Origin: DTU015 sp012837895
GTDB taxonomy: Bacteria; Bacillota; Sulfobacillia; Fermentithermobacillales; Fermentithermobacillaceae
Assembly (NCBI GenBank): GCA_050952085.1
Contig: JBMNKH010000003.1
Location: 1-64,000 of the forward strand
Length of the DNA stretch: 64,000 bases
Direction: 5' to 3'
Under the pieces are notes generated by a model that saw nothing but the letters and a program-made list of their open reading frames with translations, did no database searches and was not told the origin of the DNA. Below are positions 28,545 through 37,410 of the stretch, one piece after another. Both the position numbers and the translations under genes were made by a program. Position 1 is the stretch's first letter. Every line of letters begins with the position of its first letter.

Positions 28545-30404
28545 GTGTCCAGAAGGCGCTACGCTGAAGAGTTCCTAACTGAATTAAGGTCACGGGCCGA
28601 CATAGTATCCCTGATTTCCGAGTACGTGAGGTTAAGAAGGGCAGGGAGGCGCTATGTGGGTTTATGCCCGTTTCACCAGGAGAAGACGCCGTCTTTCAGC
28701 GTCGACCCTGAAAAGCAGTTGTTCTACTGTTTCGGTTGCGGCCAGGGCGGGAACGTCTTCACGTTCCTTATGAAGATGGAGAGCATGAGCTTCCAGGACG
28801 CGGTTGAGACCTTGGCCAGGAAGGTAGGACTCCCACTTCCCAAGGCAAGCCTGGATCCTGAAGCGCAGAAGAGGAGGGCACAGGCGGCGGGCATCCGTAA
28901 AGCGCTTGAGTTCGCCAGGGACCGTTACCGGGAGATGCTCTTTTCGGCACACGGTGTACAAGCTCTCAAGTACCTGGAAGGCCGGGGATTGTCACGCGAT
29001 ATAATCGACATGTTCCAGCTTGGGTACGTACCGGCCCAATGGGATTTCATCACCCAGGGAGCCATCAAGGCAGGTATAGGCGTCAGGTATCTTGAACTGT
29101 CGGGGCTGGCTATCCAAGGCAGGAGAGGGACTTACTACGATCGCTTCAGGAACAGGATAATGTTTCCCATCTGGGATACCCGGGGCGAACTGATTGGCTT
29201 TGCTGGCAGGGCGCTAGGCGACGAGGAGCCAAAGTATCTCAATTCACCGGATACACCTATATTCCACAAGGGTAGGGAACTGTACGCACTTCACCTGGCT
29301 AAGCCCGGCATCAGAAGCAAGGGAAGAGTCTGTGTAATGGAAGGATACATGGACGTTATCAGCATGTTCCAAAATGGCATAGACTACGTTGTTGCAGGCA
29401 TGGGCACTGCCTTTTCAGTTGAACAAGCCCGTGCGCTCCTTTTGCTGTGCGAAGATGTGGTGCTGGCGTATGACCAGGATGAAGCAGGAAAGAAGGCAGT
29501 GAGGCGTTGCATAGATGTGTTCCGGGAAGCAGGCGGGCGCAGCAGGGTGGTTACCTTCGAAGGCGCAAAAGATCCTGATGAATTTGTAGGCAAGTACGGG
29601 GGAGGCAGGTTCGGGCAACTGATTGAGAATGCACCTACGGACATTAGGTTCATATACGAGGAGGCGGCAAAGTCAGCGGATATTTCAACGGTTGAAGGTA
29701 AACTTCACGTTAAGGACATAATGATACCGGTGCTGGCGTCCTTGGACAGCGAGTTCGAGATCTCGGTGTACACATCAGAGCTGTCCAGGCAGCTTGACGT
29801 GCGAAAAGAATCTTTGGAGAAAGACGTGGAATCATACAGGCGGAGGTTGCGGGGGTCACGGGCAGGTGCTTCGGAGTATAAAAATCCAAAAAACAGCAAT
29901 ACTACAGGTTATGACAACCAGTCACGTTCTATAAGGGAAGATTATGGTGTCCATGGCAGCGGTATTGCACTTGGACGACAGAGGGCTGAGGAAGGAATTA
30001 TTAGGGCTCTTGTAGAAAAACCTGAACTAATAAGGATGGCAAGTGCTTATCTTGATGAGAGCGACTTCGCCGGCAATATGTGTCGTCTAGTATATACGAA
30101 TTTGGCAAGCTCCCCCAAGTTGCCCGAAGACCATGAAGTTTCAGGCTGGATCGCAGAGATCTGCGCCAAATTCGGACCCGTAGACCGTCCTGAACGCGTA
30201 CTAATGGATTGTGTGCGACGACTTAAGGAATTCCAACTGAGCGAATTGCGGGAAGAGATGAAACTGGTTCAAGAAGCGCAAGACGAGCAGAGATTGATGG
30301 CGATAATAAACGAATACCAGGAACTACTTAGACAAGTGAAGTCTACCAGGGGAGATAGTCTTGACAGTTTCCCCGATGATTTCCCCGGGAGGGAAGAGGG
30401 TTGA
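28545..30404 (+). CDS. dnaG: DNA primase DnaG
   Basis: Synthesises RNA primers at the replication fork. GTG 28545 is chosen because it follows AGAAGG and gives the family N-terminus (RRRYAEEFLTELRSRADIVSLISEYV). 619 residues. Zinc-binding CPFHQEKTPSF with CFGCGQGG; the TOPRIM core with EGYMDVI and AYDQDEAG; and a C-terminal helicase-binding domain after an Asn/Ser/Arg-rich linker (about 440-475). A four-base overlap with rpoD makes the classic macromolecular synthesis pair. Confidence 0.96.
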   Translation: MSRRRYAEEFLTELRSRADIVSLISEYVRLRRAGRRYVGLCPFHQEKTPSFSVDPEKQLFYCFGCGQGGNVFTFLMKMESMSFQDAVETLARKVGLPLPKASLDPEAQKRRAQAAGIRKALEFARDRYREMLFSAHGVQALKYLEGRGLSRDIIDMFQLGYVPAQWDFITQGAIKAGIGVRYLELSGLAIQGRRGTYYDRFRNRIMFPIWDTRGELIGFAGRALGDEEPKYLNSPDTPIFHKGRELYALHLAKPGIRSKGRVCVMEGYMDVISMFQNGIDYVVAGMGTAFSVEQARALLLLCEDVVLAYDQDEAGKKAVRRCIDVFREAGGRSRVVTFEGAKDPDEFVGKYGGGRFGQLIENAPTDIRFIYEEAAKSADISTVEGKLHVKDIMIPVLASLDSEFEISVYTSELSRQLDVRKESLEKDVESYRRRLRGSRAGASEYKNPKNSNTTGYDNQSRSIREDYGVHGSGIALGRQRAEEGIIRALVEKPELIRMASAYLDESDFAGNMCRLVYTNLASSPKLPEDHEVSGWIAEICAKFGPVDRPERVLMDCVRRLKEFQLSELREEMKLVQEAQDEQRLMAIINEYQELLRQVKSTRGDSLDSFPDDFPGREEG

Positions 30405-31621
30405 AGGATTTACAAGCAGACACTGATGCAATCAAACAGCTGATTGCCCAAGGCCGGGAAAAAGGCTTCTTGACCTATAAGGAAATCGCGGACGCCCTGG
30501 AAGGTCTCGATATAGGCGAAATTGAGGCTGAAGAGGTTTATCGTGGTTTTCACGATTTAGGTATAGAAGTGATCAGTGAGCGGCAATCGGCCAAAGGCGC
30601 TTATGCCCAAAGGCGGGATTCAGAAAGCACTGCTACAGCACCGGCCGGAACCGTTGGCGTTAAGCCTACCCCTCTTTCTGACGAAGATGCCGAAGAAGAT
30701 GATGATATCACCGGGACCGGTGATTCTGATGAGGTTGAAGCTAAAGAAGAGGCTAAAGACACTGGAATCGACCTGTCTGTGCCTGAAGGGATTGCCTTGG
30801 ACGATCCTGTCAGGATGTACCTGAAGGAGATAGGAAGGGTCCCGCTTCTCACTGCTGAAGAAGAGGTAGAGTTGGCCAAGCGCATGGAGATGGGCGACAA
30901 GGAAGCTAAGCAGCGTCTCATCGAGTCCAACCTGAGGCTTGTGGTGTCAATTGCCAAGCGGTACGTTGGACGGGGCATGCTGTTCCTCGACTTAATCCAG
31001 GAAGGCAACATGGGGCTCATAAAGGCAGTTGAGAAGTTCGACTACAGGAAAGGGTACAAACTCAGCACTTATGCCACCTGGTGGATAAGACAGGCCATCA
31101 CCCGGTCCATTGCAGACCAGGCAAGGACCATCAGGATTCCTGTGCACATGGTGGAAACAATCAATAAGCTTGTGCGGACTTCCAGGCAGCTCCTGCAGGA
31201 ACTGGGCAGGGAGCCCACTGCAGAGGAAATCGCCGGCGAGATGGGGCTTACCCCTGAAAGAGTAAGGGAGATCCAGAAAATCGCACAAGAGCCTGTTTCT
31301 TTGGAAACCCCCATAGGCGAGGAAGAAGACAGCCACCTTGGTGACTTCATTGAGGACGTGGATGCCCTGGCTCCGGCAGAAGCTGCATCGTTTATGCTGC
31401 TCAAGGAGCAAATTGAAGAAGTGCTCGACACCCTGAACGAACGGGAGCAGCGGGTACTCCGGCTCCGCTTCGGCCTGGATGACGGCAAAGCCAGGACTCT
31501 TGAGGAAGTTGGGCGTGAGTTCGGAGTGACCAGGGAGCGCATAAGGCAGATTGAGGCTAAGGCCTTGAGGAAACTCAGGCATCCGCAGAGGAGCAAGAAA
31601 CTCAGGGATTACCTCACATAA
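30401..31621 (+). CDS. rpoD: RNA polymerase primary sigma factor RpoD (SigA)
   Basis: 406 residues: region 1.1 (about 10-60), an acidic low-complexity linker (90-125), region 1.2 (DPVRMYLKEIGRVPLL), regions 2.1-2.4 (RLVVSIAKRYVGRGMLFLDLIQEGN, YKLSTYATWWIRQAITRSIADQ), region 3 (IRIPVHMVETINKL) and region 4 (LDTLNEREQRVLRLRFGL and the helix-turn-helix RERIRQIEAKALRKLRHP). The TTG start overlaps the dnaG stop. Confidence 0.97.
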   Translation: MKDLQADTDAIKQLIAQGREKGFLTYKEIADALEGLDIGEIEAEEVYRGFHDLGIEVISERQSAKGAYAQRRDSESTATAPAGTVGVKPTPLSDEDAEEDDDITGTGDSDEVEAKEEAKDTGIDLSVPEGIALDDPVRMYLKEIGRVPLLTAEEEVELAKRMEMGDKEAKQRLIESNLRLVVSIAKRYVGRGMLFLDLIQEGNMGLIKAVEKFDYRKGYKLSTYATWWIRQAITRSIADQARTIRIPVHMVETINKLVRTSRQLLQELGREPTAEEIAGEMGLTPERVREIQKIAQEPVSLETPIGEEEDSHLGDFIEDVDALAPAEAASFMLLKEQIEEVLDTLNEREQRVLRLRFGLDDGKARTLEEVGREFGVTRERIRQIEAKALRKLRHPQRSKKLRDYLT

Positions 31622-31655
31622 TACCAGCCGGCAGGCAGAAAGGGTTTGTGTCTTG

Positions 31656-31684
31656 AGCCCGGGCTACCGGGCTTATTGATTTTT
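31656..31684 (+). terminator. Rho-independent terminator after rpoD
   Basis: AGCCCGG (31656-31662), loop GCTA, CCGGGCT (31667-31673), then TATTGATTTTT. Close to the rpoD end and just before the next promoter. Confidence 0.85.
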
Positions 31685-31688
31685 AGTA

Positions 31689-31694
31689 TATAAT
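31689..31694 (+). promoter_or_regulatory. Putative -10 of the chromate-transporter pair
   Basis: A perfect TATAAT 48 bases before the start codon. The -35 region overlaps the rpoD terminator and is poor, so the site is tentative. Confidence 0.4.
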
Positions 31695-31742
31695 GACTAT
31701 GTATGTCCCTTTACGGATCGGCAAGTTTAGGAGGACTAGGAT

Positions 31743-32468
31743 ATGAACTCTGATAACGGTAACGGCGTAGCAGTCAAGTCGCTCCAGGGTAGCACCGGTG
31801 TTCAAAACAAGGATGAAAGCAAGTATGAAAACCCTGTGTCCCGTGTTTCTTCTGCCCAGATGGCGCCTTCTGCCCGGACCGCAAGTCTGAACCACATTTT
31901 TCTGAGTTTCTTCAAGATCGGCGCGTTTACTTTTGGCGGGGGATGGGCAATGGTGCCTCTCATAAAGAAAGAACTTGTTGATAAGCGGAAGTGGTTGGAG
32001 GATGAGGAGTTCGTCGACATCCTTGCCATCGCCCAAAGCGGGCCTGGCCCAATAGCCATAAACACGTCAGTCTTATGCGGCTACAGGATGAGAGGGCTGC
32101 CAGGCGCCCTGGTAGCTACTTTAGGCTCTAGTCTGCCTTCTTTCATGACAATCCTGCTGATTGCCACCTTCTTTCTTAGAGTCAGGGACTCTAAGGCAGT
32201 TGACTCCATCTTCAGGGGTATGCGCCCTGCCATTTTTGGGCTGCTTGTTTCTGCTGTGTGGCAGGTAGGCAGAAAATCAGTGAGAAGCAGGCAAGATATC
32301 GTGCTTGCGTTGATTGGGGCCGTACTGCTTGTGGGCTTCAAAGTAAATCCTATCCTGGCAATAGTGATTGCAGCAACAGGAGGGATAACCTGCGGTGCAG
32401 TGAGGCGCAGGAAGCTTGGCGGCCAGGCCTGGGAAGGGGTCAGGAAAGAGAAAGCTCCGGTGCGGTGA
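31743..32468 (+). CDS. Chromate transporter family protein, first half (ChrA-like)
   Basis: A membrane protein of the CHR family, which in characterised members exports chromate; many bacterial members have unknown substrates. 241 residues: a soluble N-terminus of about 50, then the CHR domain with FLSFFKIGAFTFGGGWAMVPLI, VDILAIAQSGPGPIAINTS and about five helices. It is paired with a second half downstream, 21 bases apart, the usual short-chain ChrA pair that forms a heterodimer. Start ATG behind AGGAGG. Confidence 0.88.
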   Translation: MNSDNGNGVAVKSLQGSTGVQNKDESKYENPVSRVSSAQMAPSARTASLNHIFLSFFKIGAFTFGGGWAMVPLIKKELVDKRKWLEDEEFVDILAIAQSGPGPIAINTSVLCGYRMRGLPGALVATLGSSLPSFMTILLIATFFLRVRDSKAVDSIFRGMRPAIFGLLVSAVWQVGRKSVRSRQDIVLALIGAVLLVGFKVNPILAIVIAATGGITCGAVRRRKLGGQAWEGVRKEKAPVR

Positions 32469-32489
32469 ACCGGACGGAAGGAGCAAAGT

Positions 32490-33023
32490 TTGGGAATGTC
32501 AGTACTGTTCGATCTTTTCTCATCATTTTTCAAAATAGGCGCTGTAGCTTTTGGAGGAGGGTACGCCATGATCCCTCTGATTTGCGGTGAGGTTGTGAAT
32601 GTCAGGGGCTGGCTGGATATGGCCGAGTTCGTGGACGTCATCGCCATTTCCCAAGGCACCCCGGGCCCCATCGCCATCAACAGCGCCACCTATGTAGGCT
32701 TCAAAGTTGCCGGTGTACCAGGCTCGGCTGTAGCCACCCTTGGTGTGGTATTGCCGCCTTTTATCATAATGATGATCCTCGGCAGGCTGTTCTTGAAATA
32801 CAAGGAAGTCCCTGTGGTCAAGGATATGCTGAGTGGGATCAGGCCTGTGGTGGTAGCGCTCATTTTGTGTGCTGCCCTGTCAGTTTTCTCTACATCTGTT
32901 ACAGGCGTGGTTCCGGCCATCGTAGCGGCAGCCGCAATCGTGGCCATCCTTGCCTTTGATGTAGACCCTGTGCTGCTGCTTGTGATATCGGGAGCTGCAG
33001 GTTTGGTGATGTACAGGTCATGA
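32490..33023 (+). CDS. Chromate transporter family protein, second half (ChrA-like)
   Basis: 177 residues, one CHR domain: DLFSSFFKIGAVAFGGGYAMIPLI and VIAISQGTPGPIAIN, with about five to six helices. TTG start seven bases after GGAAGGA; ATG 32496 is possible. Homologous to its upstream neighbour (the same GGG..AM.PLI and GPGPIAIN motifs), so the pair arose by duplication, and the two probably insert with opposite topology. Confidence 0.88.
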   Translation: MGMSVLFDLFSSFFKIGAVAFGGGYAMIPLICGEVVNVRGWLDMAEFVDVIAISQGTPGPIAINSATYVGFKVAGVPGSAVATLGVVLPPFIIMMILGRLFLKYKEVPVVKDMLSGIRPVVVALILCAALSVFSTSVTGVVPAIVAAAAIVAILAFDVDPVLLLVISGAAGLVMYRS

Positions 33024-33049
33024 TGCCCCTGCTTACCGGCAGTGTTTGC

Positions 33050-33076
33050 TTGACGTCTCGGTATGCAGAGTATAAT
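33050..33076 (+). promoter_or_regulatory. Promoter before the PHP gene
   Basis: A perfect TATAAT at 33071-33076. TTGACG at 33050-33055 gives a short 15-bp spacing, and TTGCTT at 33046 a long 19-bp one. The start codon is 69 bases downstream of the -10. Confidence 0.45.
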
Positions 33077-33144
33077 CTGAAACGGTGATCACGTTGACAT
33101 AACCCCGGTGGATTGCAGGGTCACGGGAATCTTAGGAGGGCATC

Positions 33145-33909
33145 ATGCTAGTCGATTATCACGTACATACACTAGGCCACGGGGAATGCGGGAACTCATT
33201 GGAAGAGCTTATCCCGTTTTTCCGTGAAGCATCACAGCAAGGATTGGCGCACTTAGGGATTGCCGATCACACACAACTAGCCCCGCGCCGGGTGGTATCC
33301 GCGTTACGCCAAGCCAACACATACTTCCCCGAAGTTGAGCTCAAGCTTGGCCTTGAACTCGACCTTTCAAGAGACACTGAAGAAGAACTCAAGCTTGCCT
33401 TGGACATGCCTGAGCTTGATTTTGTGATCGGGTCCGTCCACTACATCGGGGATTGGCTTTTCAACAATCCTGCGCTGCAAGAAGAGTTCAAGCGGCGGGA
33501 TCTCAGTACCGTCTATGAACAGTACTATAACCGGCTGCTCTATGCTTGTGGGACAAGGCTGGTTGATGTAGTGGGCCATTTTGACCTGATAAAACTGTTT
33601 AACCCAGGAATTCCCCCAGAAGGCATCATGCACTACGCAGAGCCTGTACTCAAGGCAATCAAAGACGCGGACTTGTGCGTGGAGATCAACACAAGCGGGC
33701 TGTACCAACCTGTAGCTGAAATGTACCCGTCTGAAGAGATCTTGCGCAGGTGTTATGAATACCGGCTCCCCGTTACTTTCGGTTCAGATGCCCATACCCC
33801 GGAAGAGGTCGGCAGGGACATATCTCTTGCCCGGCAGCTTGCAAAGAAAGTGGGATACCGTCAGGTTGCCACCTTTGCAAAGCGCAGGCGGATAATGCTT
33901 TTCTTCTAG
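33145..33909 (+). CDS. PHP-domain phosphoesterase (histidinol-phosphatase-like)
   Basis: 254 residues. The trinuclear metal site of PHP hydrolases is complete: HVH (DYHVHTLGHG), a GIADHT motif, a GSVHYI histidine, a VVGHFDLIK motif, EINTSG, and GSDAHTPEEVG. Family members include HisJ histidinol phosphatases. No other his genes are here, so a different sugar- or nucleotide-phosphate substrate is possible. Cytosolic. Start ATG behind TAGGAGGG. Confidence 0.85.
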   Translation: MLVDYHVHTLGHGECGNSLEELIPFFREASQQGLAHLGIADHTQLAPRRVVSALRQANTYFPEVELKLGLELDLSRDTEEELKLALDMPELDFVIGSVHYIGDWLFNNPALQEEFKRRDLSTVYEQYYNRLLYACGTRLVDVVGHFDLIKLFNPGIPPEGIMHYAEPVLKAIKDADLCVEINTSGLYQPVAEMYPSEEILRRCYEYRLPVTFGSDAHTPEEVGRDISLARQLAKKVGYRQVATFAKRRRIMLFF

Positions 33910-34114
33910 CTAGGCTGCAGTACGCCTGATTTGTCAGGCTGCGTGTAGTTTGGTTGTAGGTAGCCCAGGCCGCAAGTGGTAAGGCCGCCACCGGTATTTC
34001 AAGCATTGCCGGCATTGTGCTTTGCTGCTGAATGCAGCCTATTGACCGGGAGCCGGCGTAGTACAAGATTCAGGAGGTGCAGGGAATACTGTTTCGTAGT
34101 GCTGTAAAGTGAAA

Positions 34115-34120
34115 TATAAT
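34115..34120 (+). promoter_or_regulatory. -10 element of the glycolytic operon
   Basis: A perfect TATAAT 34 bases before the gap start. The matching -35 (TTTCGT region near 34092) is weak, which may indicate activator or repressor control. No CggR gene lies upstream. Confidence 0.45.
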
Positions 34121-34153
34121 AGTAACCAGATAATGCTAAGGAGGGCATTCCAA

Positions 34154-35161
34154 ATGGCCAGAATCGGTATTAACGGCTTTGGCAGTATTGGCCGCCGTTT
34201 TCTAAGGGCAGCCAAACGTGCTGCGGAAATTGACATAGTAGCGGTTAACGACCTCACTGACCCCGGTACCCTTGCACATCTTCTCAAGTATGACAGCAAC
34301 TATGGAACCCTTGATGAAGATGTAAAGGCCGAGCAGGATGGATTTGTAATCGGCGGAAAGAAAATCAGGGTTTTTGCGGAAAGGGACCCTCGTAACATCC
34401 CCTGGAAAGACATGGGCGTCGACGTCGTCCTGGAAGCTACAGGGCGGTTCCGTGACAAGGACAAAGCTATCGCCCACATTGAATCAGGCGGTGCCAAGAA
34501 GGTAGTTATTTCAGCTCCGGCCAAGGGCGAAGACATAACCATAGTGATGGGAGTCAACCACAAAGACTACGATCCTGCAAGTCACCACGTTATCTCCAAT
34601 GCGTCGTGTACTACCAACGGGCTTGCCCCTGTGGCGAAAGTGCTGGATGAGAATTTCGGCGTTGAAAGAGGGCTCATGACCACCATCCATGCCTATACAA
34701 ACGACCAGGTAATACTGGACTTACCCCATAAAGACCTGCGTAGGGCAAGAGCTGCAGCCCTCAACATCATCCCGACAACAACCGGGGCTGCCAGCGCAGT
34801 GTCCCTGGTGCTTCCACAGCTTAAGGGCAAGTTCAACGGCATGGCATTCAGGGTTCCTACCCCCACTGTCTCAGTAGTCGACCTCACATGCCAGGTATCT
34901 AAGGAATGCGACGTAGAAAGCGTGAACAAGGCTTTTGAAACTGCAGCTGCAAACGAACTCAAGGGAATCCTAGGGGTATCCTATGAACCGCTGGTATCTT
35001 CAGACTACAAGGGAATGACTGAATCGGCAGTGGTAGACGGGATTTCCACCCAGGTTATAGGCGGCACCCTTGTCAAAGTGGTTGCCTGGTACGACAACGA
35101 GTGGGGTTATTGTGAACGCCTGGTAGACCTCATTTCCTACATTATCGCGAAAGGCGTGTGA
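34154..35161 (+). CDS. gap: Glyceraldehyde-3-phosphate dehydrogenase
   Basis: Converts glyceraldehyde-3-phosphate to 1,3-bisphosphoglycerate with NAD+ and Pi. 335 residues from ATG 34154 (AAGGAGG 9 bases upstream). Rossmann motif INGFGSIGRRFLRAA, catalytic C152 in SNASCTTN, HAYTNDQ, and WYDNEWGY at the C-terminus. First gene of gap-pgk-tpiA-gpmI-eno. Confidence 0.97.
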   Translation: MARIGINGFGSIGRRFLRAAKRAAEIDIVAVNDLTDPGTLAHLLKYDSNYGTLDEDVKAEQDGFVIGGKKIRVFAERDPRNIPWKDMGVDVVLEATGRFRDKDKAIAHIESGGAKKVVISAPAKGEDITIVMGVNHKDYDPASHHVISNASCTTNGLAPVAKVLDENFGVERGLMTTIHAYTNDQVILDLPHKDLRRARAAALNIIPTTTGAASAVSLVLPQLKGKFNGMAFRVPTPTVSVVDLTCQVSKECDVESVNKAFETAAANELKGILGVSYEPLVSSDYKGMTESAVVDGISTQVIGGTLVKVVAWYDNEWGYCERLVDLISYIIAKGV

Positions 35162-35196
35162 CAAGGCCGTAAGGTTGTGTTAAGGAGGTAACTTCT

Positions 35197-36381
35197 GTGC
35201 CTAAGGCCACGATTAGGGATGTAGATTTAGCAGACAAGCGTTGCTTTTGCCGGGTGGATTACAATGTTCCCATGAAAGGGACGGAAATCACAGACGATAC
35301 GCGAATTAAGGCATCTCTTCCTACTATCAAGTACCTGATGGATCAGGGCGCAAAGATAGTACTTGCAACCCACCTTGGACGGCCCAAGGGAAAAGTCGTG
35401 GACAGCTTGCGGCTGGATCCTGTTGCCCTGAGGTTGTCGCAGCTGCTGGATGCAGAAGTACGTAAGCTTGACGACTGCATAGGTGACGAAGTGGAACAGG
35501 CAGTTACGGGGATGAAGCCGGGCGAGCTGGTGCTCCTAGAGAACGTCCGTTTCCACCTTGAAGAAGAAAAGAACCACAGGGAATTTGCCAGGAAGCTTGC
35601 GTCCCTTGGCGACATATTTGTCAACGATGCTTTTGGCACAGCCCACAGGGCCCACGCCTCAACAGCCGGAGTAGCTGAGTTCATACCAGGGTATGCAGGA
35701 TTCCTCATGGAAAAGGAGATAAATGCCCTGGGTACACTGTTGTTGTCCCCCGGGCGGCCTTTTGTGGCGGTGATAGGCGGAGCCAAAGTCTCAGATAAAC
35801 TAGGCGTACTGGAAAGCCTTCTGGACAGGGTCGACAGCCTGATTATTGGCGGCGGCATGGCAAACACCTTCTTGCTGGCCCAGGGACATAATATGGGTAA
35901 GTCCCTGGTGGAGCCGGACAAGGTTGACGCCGCCCTGAGGATCATGGAGAAGGCCACGGATTCAGGCAAGAAGCTATTGCTTCCCTGTGACTTGGTTGTA
36001 GCTCACGCGCCTGAGCCTGGGGTCCCGGTGAAAGTGGTAGAGCCTGACGGCGTTCCAGGGGATATGATGGCCCTGGATATCGGCCCTGAAACCCGCAAGG
36101 TGTTTGCGGAGGAACTCGCCCAGGCTAGAGCGGTTTTCTGGAACGGGCCTATGGGTGTGTTTGAAGTGGAACCCTTCAGAGGAGGCACCCTTGAAATAGC
36201 TGCGTCTATCGCCCATGTGGACGGGTTTACCGTAGTAGGAGGCGGCGATTCGCTTGCAGCCGTGGAGATGTCAGGATATGCTGGGGAGATCAGCCACCTT
36301 TCCACCGGAGGTGGCGCATCCCTGGAATTCGTCGAAGGCAAGAGACTTCCAGGAATAGAGTGTCTTGTTGACCGGGCTTAA
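35197..36381 (+). CDS. pgk: Phosphoglycerate kinase
   Basis: Transfers phosphate from 1,3-bisphosphoglycerate to ADP. 394 residues: CRVDYNVPM near the N-terminus, LGRPKGK, AVIGGAKVSDKLGVL, the ATP loop FWNGPMGVFE, and GGGDSLAAVE. GTG start behind AAGGAGG, 35 bases after gap. Confidence 0.97.
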   Translation: MPKATIRDVDLADKRCFCRVDYNVPMKGTEITDDTRIKASLPTIKYLMDQGAKIVLATHLGRPKGKVVDSLRLDPVALRLSQLLDAEVRKLDDCIGDEVEQAVTGMKPGELVLLENVRFHLEEEKNHREFARKLASLGDIFVNDAFGTAHRAHASTAGVAEFIPGYAGFLMEKEINALGTLLLSPGRPFVAVIGGAKVSDKLGVLESLLDRVDSLIIGGGMANTFLLAQGHNMGKSLVEPDKVDAALRIMEKATDSGKKLLLPCDLVVAHAPEPGVPVKVVEPDGVPGDMMALDIGPETRKVFAEELAQARAVFWNGPMGVFEVEPFRGGTLEIAASIAHVDGFTVVGGGDSLAAVEMSGYAGEISHLSTGGGASLEFVEGKRLPGIECLVDRA

Positions 36382-36489
36382 GTCCCAGGTGGGAACTAGG
36401 ATCCAGGTATGAAAAAGCCAGTGGAAGATTGGCCGGTGGGACAAGAGTAGGATTGAGTCACGTAGTGGAACAGCTGAGGAGAGTCAAAG

Positions 36490-37272
36490 ATGAGAAAACC
36501 TCTTATAGCAGCAAACTGGAAGATGAATAAGACTATCGGCGAAGCTCTCACTTTTGCCGGTGCCTTCGGGCAAATGCTGTTTGAACGGTTCGAAGGCGGC
36601 GACATGCCTGTAGATGTGCTGATATGCCCGCCTTTCTTAGGGATTCCTGCACTGTGTGCCGTGTTTGCCGGAAAAGATGTACATATAGGCGCCCAGGACA
36701 TGTATTGGAAGGACAAAGGAGCTTTTACCGGCGAGGTTTCCCCTTCAATGTTGAAGGATGCCGGATGCACCTTTGTAATAACCGGCCATTCTGAGCGGCG
36801 CCAGTTGTTTGGGGAGACTGATGAAGATGTATCCGAGAAGGCCAGGGCTGCCCTGGATCACGGGCTTAAGCCTGTGATATGCGTGGGAGAGACCCTGGAA
36901 GAGAGGGAGCAGGGCAAGACGAACCAGGTGGTTTCGGATATGATAAGAGCAGCTTTCTCCAAAATCAAGGCTGAGGAAGTCCCCTCAGTGGTGGTAGCTT
37001 ACGAACCGGTGTGGGCTATAGGCACAGGCAAAGAAGCTCATCCTGCAGATGCAGCTGAGGTAATAGGGAGTATCCGCGAGACAGTTGACGCCTTGTTCGG
37101 CGAAGGGGTCTCTGATGAACTCAGGGTACTCTATGGCGGAAGCGTGAAACCAGGTAACATCCGGGCGTTCATGCTTGAGGAGCAGATCGACGGTGCCCTG
37201 GTTGGCGGTGCAAGCCTTGATCCAAACGATTTCTTCAAACTTGTTGAAGCGGCGCACAAAGCCAGGAGCTAG
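36490..37272 (+). CDS. tpiA: Triosephosphate isomerase
   Basis: Interconverts dihydroxyacetone phosphate and glyceraldehyde-3-phosphate. 260 residues with K11 in NWKMNKT, the catalytic His in TGHSERRQLFGE, the catalytic Glu and mobile loop in AYEPVWAIGTGK, and YGGSVKPGN. Start ATG behind GAGGAG. A hairpin follows the gene. Confidence 0.97.
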   Translation: MRKPLIAANWKMNKTIGEALTFAGAFGQMLFERFEGGDMPVDVLICPPFLGIPALCAVFAGKDVHIGAQDMYWKDKGAFTGEVSPSMLKDAGCTFVITGHSERRQLFGETDEDVSEKARAALDHGLKPVICVGETLEEREQGKTNQVVSDMIRAAFSKIKAEEVPSVVVAYEPVWAIGTGKEAHPADAAEVIGSIRETVDALFGEGVSDELRVLYGGSVKPGNIRAFMLEEQIDGALVGGASLDPNDFFKLVEAAHKARS

Positions 37273-37314
37273 CGAATATCAGAACCTGGGATGAGTTTGC
37301 AGGATAGCTGAGGT

Positions 37315-37346
37315 ATTCGGGGGTGCGGTAACGGCACCCCCCGAAT
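37315..37346 (+). terminator. Hairpin between tpiA and gpmI
   Basis: ATTCGGGGGTGC (37315-37326) pairs with GCACCCCCCGAAT (37334-37346) with one bulged base. A very stable stem followed only by TTGA, so it is more likely a processing or attenuation signal than a full terminator, since gpmI and eno continue the pathway. Confidence 0.6.
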
Positions 37347-37410
37347 TTGATGGTGCCGGCGATTACGGTGCCTGTACCACGGTAGGTGTACAGCGCCTGT
37401 TAACGGGGGA